Source of the DNA: Sulfurimonas sp.
GTDB lineage: Bacteria; Campylobacterota; Campylobacteria; Campylobacterales; Sulfurimonadaceae
Reading direction: 5' to 3'
Length of the DNA stretch: 16,668 nucleotides
Assembly: GCA_026988735.1 (NCBI GenBank)
Contig: JALSKR010000109.1
Span: 1-16,668, forward strand
Below the pieces are notes generated by a model. That model was not told the DNA's origin and made no database searches. It worked only from the letters and a program-made list of their open reading frames with translations. Below are positions 13,600-16,668 of this stretch, piece after piece. Made by a program: the position numbers and the translations under genes. Every line of letters starts with the position of its first letter. Position 1 is the stretch's first letter.

Positions 13600-13977
13600 T
13601 TAAATACCAAAAAACTTTTTCAGCCAGCTTCTCTCTTCTTTTGTCTGTATATAAATTTTTCTCACTGTTTGATTTGCATCGCCAAGGACAACAAGGTCAT
13701 TTCCGACAACTTTCAAATGCTTTTTTCCCCACTTTTGATCCAACTCATCCATACGATACAGAGAATCTGCGGCATCCGGTTTCTCTTTTGTCCCTGTTCT
13801 GGTATCTACAATGGCAAGACCACCGATTGTTTTTTCAAACTTATACGGACTGTAGACTTTAATCTCTTTGTAAATTCTGTGCGGTTTTGCCTCCGGTGTA
13901 GCTTTTTGTATCGCTATAAATCCAAGTGCAAAAAATGCAAACAATATTCCTAAAAACAATCCTTTTTTAGCGTTCAT
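13600..13977 (-). CDS. 125-residue anchored protein of unknown function
   Basis: A short cytoplasmic start (MNAKK), one helix at about 6-23 and a soluble domain of about 100 residues, presumably periplasmic, rich in Lys and Asp (GGLAIVDTRTGTKEKPDAAD, LKVVGNDLVVLGDANQ). No Cys, CXXCH or known catalytic motif is visible. The ATG at 13977 lies inside the end of the precorrin-2 dehydrogenase gene (11-bp overlap), so the two are translationally coupled. The peroxidase gene follows after 32 nt. I do not recognise the family. Linkage to a siroheme enzyme and cytochromes hints at a role in d1 or cytochrome assembly, but nothing in the sequence proves it. Confidence 0.8.
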   Translation of the reverse strand: MNAKKGLFLGILFAFFALGFIAIQKATPEAKPHRIYKEIKVYSPYKFEKTIGGLAIVDTRTGTKEKPDAADSLYRMDELDQKWGKKHLKVVGNDLVVLGDANQTVRKIYIQTKEERSWLKKFFGI

Positions 13978-14542
13978 TATGACTCCAATTTTCTATATAT
14001 TTTTTTGCTTTTTCATCAAGCATTTTCATTCTCTCTTTTCCTTTTGGCAAACTTTTGCGCAGTTTTTTCATCTCCTGCAAAAACTCCGAAATTCCACTTG
14101 GAATCATCTTTTGCAGATATCTTCGTAAATACTTTGCCATTGCGGGAGAAGCACCTGAAGTTGATATTGCAATAATCAGATCCTCTTTTTTTACATACGA
14201 AGGAAAAATAAAATCACAATAGGCAACCGAGTCCACAGCATTACACAGACAGTTGTACTGCTTGGACTCTTCAAATATCTCTGCCTGCAGTGCAATACTG
14301 TCCACAGCAACCACAACTACAGCAAACTCCCGTATATCACCTTTTTTGTACTTACGCTTTTCATACACAAGCTTTTCTTCTTCTATACGCTGCAGCATCT
14401 CCTCTGAAAATTCATTTGCAATGATATGTATATCTTTTGTAAAATCAAGAAGATGCTCCAACTTTTCATACGCAACATTTCCACCACCCACTATAAGAAT
14501 TTTTTTACCGTCTAATTTTAAAAATGCCGGAAAATAAGCCAT
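13967..14542 (-). CDS. Precorrin-2 dehydrogenase, SirC/Met8/CysG N-terminal type
   Basis: NAD-dependent oxidation of precorrin-2 to sirohydrochlorin, possibly with iron insertion as in Met8p and CysG. The 191-residue protein begins with a Rossmann motif, KILIVGGGNVAYEK (GGGNVA at 19-24). N101-D104 (NAVD) sits where Salmonella CysG has its catalytic Asp104, followed by CDFIFPS and the family signature ISTSGASPAMAKYLR (126-140). It is a stand-alone domain and complements the stand-alone methyltransferase NirE at 7401-8135. The ATG at 14542 follows TAAGGG. It is the first gene of the leftward cytochrome operon, divergent from nirDL across a 135-bp gap that holds an FNR-like box. Confidence 0.93.
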   Translation of the reverse strand: MAYFPAFLKLDGKKILIVGGGNVAYEKLEHLLDFTKDIHIIANEFSEEMLQRIEEEKLVYEKRKYKKGDIREFAVVVVAVDSIALQAEIFEESKQYNCLCNAVDSVAYCDFIFPSYVKKEDLIIAISTSGASPAMAKYLRRYLQKMIPSGISEFLQEMKKLRKSLPKGKERMKMLDEKAKKYIENWSHNER

Positions 14543-14575
14543 TCCAAATACCCTTACTTAAGTTTTTGTAATCTA

Positions 14576-14644
14576 ATCATAACATATACAGACATAAAGT
14601 TCTTGACAAATATCAATTTAAATTTAGATAAAGATAGATACAAT
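14576..14644. promoter_or_regulatory. FNR/DNR-type site between divergent operons: nirDL (right) and the sirC-like cytochrome operon (left)
   Basis: TTGAC-AAAT-ATCAA at 14603-14616 matches the FNR/DNR box at 9 of 10 half-site positions. To the right, TACAAT at 14639-14644 is exactly 29.5 nt from the box centre (14609.5), the same class II spacing as the other two boxes in this window. To the left, TATGAT on the minus strand (14581-14576) lies 28.5 nt from the centre, one base off that spacing. The rightward promoter is well supported; the leftward one is a weaker inference. If both work, one bound dimer would switch on both operons. TTGACA at 14603 is not a normal -35 box, because it is 30 nt from the -10. 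Confidence 0.68.
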
Positions 14645-14677
14645 CATTATGCTAAAAATTAATATAAAGTAATACAG

Positions 14678-15682
14678 ATGAAACAAGAGATACTTTCAAG
14701 AATACAGAAAAAGTTTCCGTTGGTACAAAAACCTTTTGAGGTTATTGCTGGTGAGTTGGGTATGCAAGAAGATGAAGTTTTAGAGATATTGCAGGCAGAA
14801 AAAAAAGCAAATATCATACGGCAGACTTCCGCCATATTTGACACAAAACGCCTGGGATACAAATCATCTCTGGTTGCGTTTAAAATTCCCGAAGAAAAGA
14901 TCAGCAGTGCTGTAAAAATTATCAATGCCCATCCGGGTGTTTCACACAATTATGAAAGAAACCATGATTTTAACATCTGGTTTACCATGGCAGTTACACC
15001 TGATTCTCTCCTGGGGCTGGAAAAGACAATACAAACGCTTGCTGCACTCACACAGGCTGATGACTATATTGTACTTCCGACATTAAAACTCTTTAAAATC
15101 AATGTCAAACTCAACACGACAGGAAAAGACGAAAAAAAAGAAGAGGTGAAAAAAGTTATCCATAAAGATATAGAACTGACACCTTTGCACCATAAAATCA
15201 TTCAAAGAGTGCAGTATGACATTGACTTTGTCAGTGAACCCTTTGCTGATATCATCAATGATCTCAATATAGACTATAAAACCTTTTTCGATACCCTGCA
15301 GGAATTACAGGAAGCCGGTGTCATGAGACGCTTTGCCTCCATTTTAAACCACAGGAAAGCAGGTTTTAATGCAAATGCCATGGTCGTATGGGATGTTGAT
15401 GAAGCAATCGGTGATGAGATAGGTGCAAAGGCAGCAGCTTTTTCTGCCGTAAGTCACTGCTATCTGCGTCCAAAATACAAAAACTGGCCCTACAATCTTT
15501 TTACTATGGTCCACGGAAAAACGACCCAAGAGACAAATGCCATGATTGCGGAGATGGCAAAGGAGATAGAATCAAAAGCATATATGCCTTTGTATTCATC
15601 AAAAGAGTTTAAAAAAGTACGGATTGAGTATTTCACACCTAAATTTGCCGAATGGGAAGAAAAACATGCTACAGTTGCATAA
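14678..15682 (+). CDS. nirDL: Siroheme decarboxylase, fused NirD-NirL type (Lrp/AsnC-like)
   Basis: Removes acetate carboxyl groups from siroheme to give 12,18-didecarboxysiroheme in heme d1 synthesis. The 334-residue protein is two homologous halves, each an Lrp/AsnC-type helix-turn-helix plus a RAM-like domain, joined by a Lys/Glu-rich linker (about 148-160). Half one (1-147) has GVSHNYERNHDFNIWFTM with H90, Y92, R94 and H96. Half two (165-334) has AVSHCYLRPKYKNWPYNLFT with H260, Y262, R264 and W270, and H279 just after it. This pairing matches NirD and NirL of denitrifiers and AhbA/AhbB. It is not a transcription factor despite the fold. The ATG at 14678 has only a weak Shine-Dalgarno (AAAG). 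Separate nirG and nirH are not present in the window. Confidence 0.92.
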   Translation: MKQEILSRIQKKFPLVQKPFEVIAGELGMQEDEVLEILQAEKKANIIRQTSAIFDTKRLGYKSSLVAFKIPEEKISSAVKIINAHPGVSHNYERNHDFNIWFTMAVTPDSLLGLEKTIQTLAALTQADDYIVLPTLKLFKINVKLNTTGKDEKKEEVKKVIHKDIELTPLHHKIIQRVQYDIDFVSEPFADIINDLNIDYKTFFDTLQELQEAGVMRRFASILNHRKAGFNANAMVVWDVDEAIGDEIGAKAAAFSAVSHCYLRPKYKNWPYNLFTMVHGKTTQETNAMIAEMAKEIESKAYMPLYSSKEFKKVRIEYFTPKFAEWEEKHATVA

Positions 15683-15694
15683 AGGAGAAATATA

Positions 15695-16099
15695 ATGGAA
15701 AGATTTTTTGAATTGGAAATTGCATATATTGTAATAGGAATATTTTTTTTGGCTATTACAGCTTTTGTCACTACAAGAGATTTTATGCCAAAAGGTGCCT
15801 TTAAAAAAGGAATGACTGGTATATTTGCCATATTTGCCATTATGATAGGTATTCATTATTTTGTAACAACCAAAAGGATGCAGGGTGTCAAAGAAATTTT
15901 CAATGAAGGCAAAACTGTCATCTGTGAAAACAAAATGAGAAGAACTATTTCACAATCTGTTTTGATTTCTAAAAAGCTTGGATGGAAACTTGATGGTGAC
16001 TACTTCAAGAATCCTGATTTTATCAGAGATTTTCACACAGCAAGATGTGTAGACTATTCACCTATTGCCCCAAAAGATGAGACTAAAGATGATAAGTAG
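15695..16099 (+). CDS. Two-helix membrane protein with a cysteine-pair domain (unknown)
   Basis: 134 residues: helices at about 7-27 and 39-57 joined by a basic loop (TTRDFMPKGAFKKG), then a soluble domain of about 75 residues. The positive-inside rule puts the loop in the cytoplasm and the C-terminal domain in the periplasm. That domain has exactly two cysteines, C77 (VICENK) and C118 (TARCVDY), which could form a disulfide or a metal site. AAAGGAG precedes ATG 15695, 12 nt after nirDL, so the two are co-transcribed. The family is not recognised. Co-expression with siroheme decarboxylase suggests a denitrification accessory protein, but this is context only. Confidence 0.85.
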   Translation: MERFFELEIAYIVIGIFFLAITAFVTTRDFMPKGAFKKGMTGIFAIFAIMIGIHYFVTTKRMQGVKEIFNEGKTVICENKMRRTISQSVLISKKLGWKLDGDYFKNPDFIRDFHTARCVDYSPIAPKDETKDDK

Positions 16100-16250
16100 A
16101 CTCAAAAGATATGGTATGGCTGTTGTTTTTTTGTTTTTGGTTGTCATCTTAATGCTGTTGGGAACTTTGGGTGTCAAAGATTTTGGAGACCAAATGTTTA
16201 AAGATGCAAATATTACAATTACCCCGGAAGGAGAAAGGATAAAACTATGA
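16089..16250 (+). CDS. 53-residue single-helix membrane protein (unknown)
   Basis: From ATG 16089 the product is 53 residues: a basic N-terminus (MISRLKRYG), one helix at about 10-28, and a short outside tail (VKDFGDQMFKDANITITPEG). A start at 16065 in the same frame would add eight residues and deepen the overlap with the upstream gene to 35 bp; 16089 gives an 11-bp overlap and a better N-terminus. The downstream gene overlaps by 4 bp (ATGA). Conserved gene packing argues that it is real, although the ribosome binding site is weak and translation may depend on coupling. Function unknown. Confidence 0.7.
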   Translation: MISRLKRYGMAVVFLFLVVILMLLGTLGVKDFGDQMFKDANITITPEGERIKL

Positions 16251-16540
16251 GTTTAACATTTTTGTTGAGTCTTGGAATTGTTCTGACAATTATTTTTCAT
16301 TTTTTAGGTGTCTATGCCGGAGCAAAAAAAATAGTCTGGATTGCCATCATTCTTATATGGGTTGCTGTTATCTCTGTTGCAACAAGTGAGGTCAAACCAA
16401 AAGCGTATGATGAGATAAAACAGATGCATGGAAAATATTCTGATACAGACAAACTTATAAAAGAGGCTATGCCGGAAGTTTCAGTCTATGAGATGATCGT
16501 AATTAAAAACAGTTATTTAAAACATGAGCCCAACGAGTAG
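16247..16540 (+). CDS. Two-helix membrane protein, last gene of the nirDL operon (unknown)
   Basis: 97 residues: helices at about 3-24 and 28-46 with a short AGAKK loop that should face the cytoplasm, then a hydrophilic tail of about 50 residues in the periplasm (EVKPKAYDEIKQMHGKYSDT, ending KHEPNE). The ATG overlaps the previous stop, and AAGGAG lies about 12 nt upstream. It is the third membrane protein in a row after nirDL and shares the topology of the first, with both ends outside. No family is recognised, and no Cys or heme motif is present. Confidence 0.78.
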   Translation: MSLTFLLSLGIVLTIIFHFLGVYAGAKKIVWIAIILIWVAVISVATSEVKPKAYDEIKQMHGKYSDTDKLIKEAMPEVSVYEMIVIKNSYLKHEPNE

Positions 16541-16551
16541 GCCCGTGTTTT
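16519..16551. terminator. Bidirectional terminator between the nirDL operon and the DUF59 gene
   Basis: Arms AAAACATGAGCC (16519-16530) and GGCCCGTGTTTT (16540-16551) pair at 11 of 12 positions counting one G-T wobble, with one A-C mismatch and a 9-nt loop. The A run on one side and the T run on the other make it able to stop transcription from both directions. It overlaps the end of the rightward gene and the stop codon of the leftward one. Confidence 0.65.
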
Positions 16552-16668
16552 AAGCGCCTAAAGCCTTTTTGACATTGTCATCAGCCATTGAAATATTCCA
16601 TTGCGGTTCCCAGACAACCTCTACATCAACATCTTTTACATTCGGTAGCTTTTCTACTGCTTCTTTTA
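16550..16668 (-). CDS. DUF59/MIP18-family protein, C-terminal end (partial)
   Basis: Reading leftward from the window edge, the last 38 codons give KEAVEKLPNVKDVDVEVVW followed by EPQWNISMADDNVKKALGA and a stop at 16552-16550. The VEVVWEPxWNxxMxxDxxKxxLG pattern is the standard C-terminus of DUF59 (SufT/PaaD-like) proteins, which help in iron-sulfur cluster assembly. The N-terminal part, where family Cys or Asp residues would lie, is outside the window. It is convergent with the nirDL operon and separated by a terminator, so no functional link is implied. Confidence 0.82.
   Translation of the reverse strand, partial: KEAVEKLPNVKDVDVEVVWEPQWNISMADDNVKKALGA

Noticed and set aside
14678..15682. 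Lrp/AsnC transcription regulator
   Set aside because: The duplicated halves and the HNYxRxH and HCYLR motifs are those of siroheme decarboxylases, and it lies with other heme d1 genes.
1..16668. tRNA, rRNA, CRISPR array, insertion sequence, phage or attachment site
   Set aside because: I looked for repeat-spacer periodicity, transposase motifs, terminal repeats and cloverleaf arms and saw none.

Overview
The window is an AT-rich, gene-dense stretch that encodes a cytochrome cd1-type denitrification locus: nitric oxide reductase, NirS nitrite reductase and most of the heme d1 assembly pathway. The AT-rich composition, the gene content (nirS-type denitrification, many c-type cytochromes, several small membrane proteins of no recognised family) and the protein style point to a denitrifying Campylobacterota (Epsilonproteobacteria), most like a Sulfurimonas-type chemolithotroph. 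That assignment is inference; no rRNA or other taxonomic marker is present.

Layout. (a) 1-347: the start of a leftward gene for a secreted protein, then an intergenic region with an imperfect inverted repeat and a strong FNR/DNR-type operator-promoter. (b) 348-4665, rightward: a 108-aa three-helix membrane protein, norC, norB, a 50-aa single-helix protein, a hairpin, then nirS. (c) 4666-8135: a hairpin, a second FNR-like promoter, then a tightly coupled operon of a small cytochrome c, nirJ, nirF and nirE (SUMT). (d) 8136-10182: a mixed insert of a leftward pair (small membrane protein, Sel1-repeat protein), a rightward lipoprotein and a TrpD2-like phosphoribosyltransferase-fold protein. (e) 14542 down to 10190, leftward: a compact five-gene operon of precorrin-2 dehydrogenase, a 125-aa anchored protein, a three-heme MauG/CcpA-type protein, a membrane-anchored pentaheme cytochrome and a thioredoxin-fold protein. 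(f) 14678-16540, rightward from a shared intergenic region: a fused siroheme decarboxylase NirDL and three small membrane proteins. (g) 16550-16668: the 3' end of a leftward DUF59/MIP18-type gene.

How the genes fit together. NirE makes precorrin-2, the SirC/CysG-N-like protein oxidises it towards siroheme, NirDL decarboxylates siroheme, and NirJ and NirF carry out late heme d1 steps. The cofactor goes into NirS, which reduces nitrite to NO. NorCB reduces NO to N2O. The small cytochrome c is a plausible electron carrier. NirN and separate NirG/NirH are not in this window.

Three intergenic regions each carry a TTGAT-N4-ATCAA-type palindrome whose centre lies exactly 29.5 nt before a good -10 hexamer. 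This is class II activation geometry (centre at -41.5), so one Crp/Fnr-family activator probably controls the nor-nir, nirJFE and nirDL operons, and perhaps the divergent cytochrome operon. That cytochrome operon (three-heme peroxidase-like protein, pentaheme membrane cytochrome and thioredoxin-like protein, co-transcribed with a tetrapyrrole enzyme) is the best candidate here for an undescribed system.
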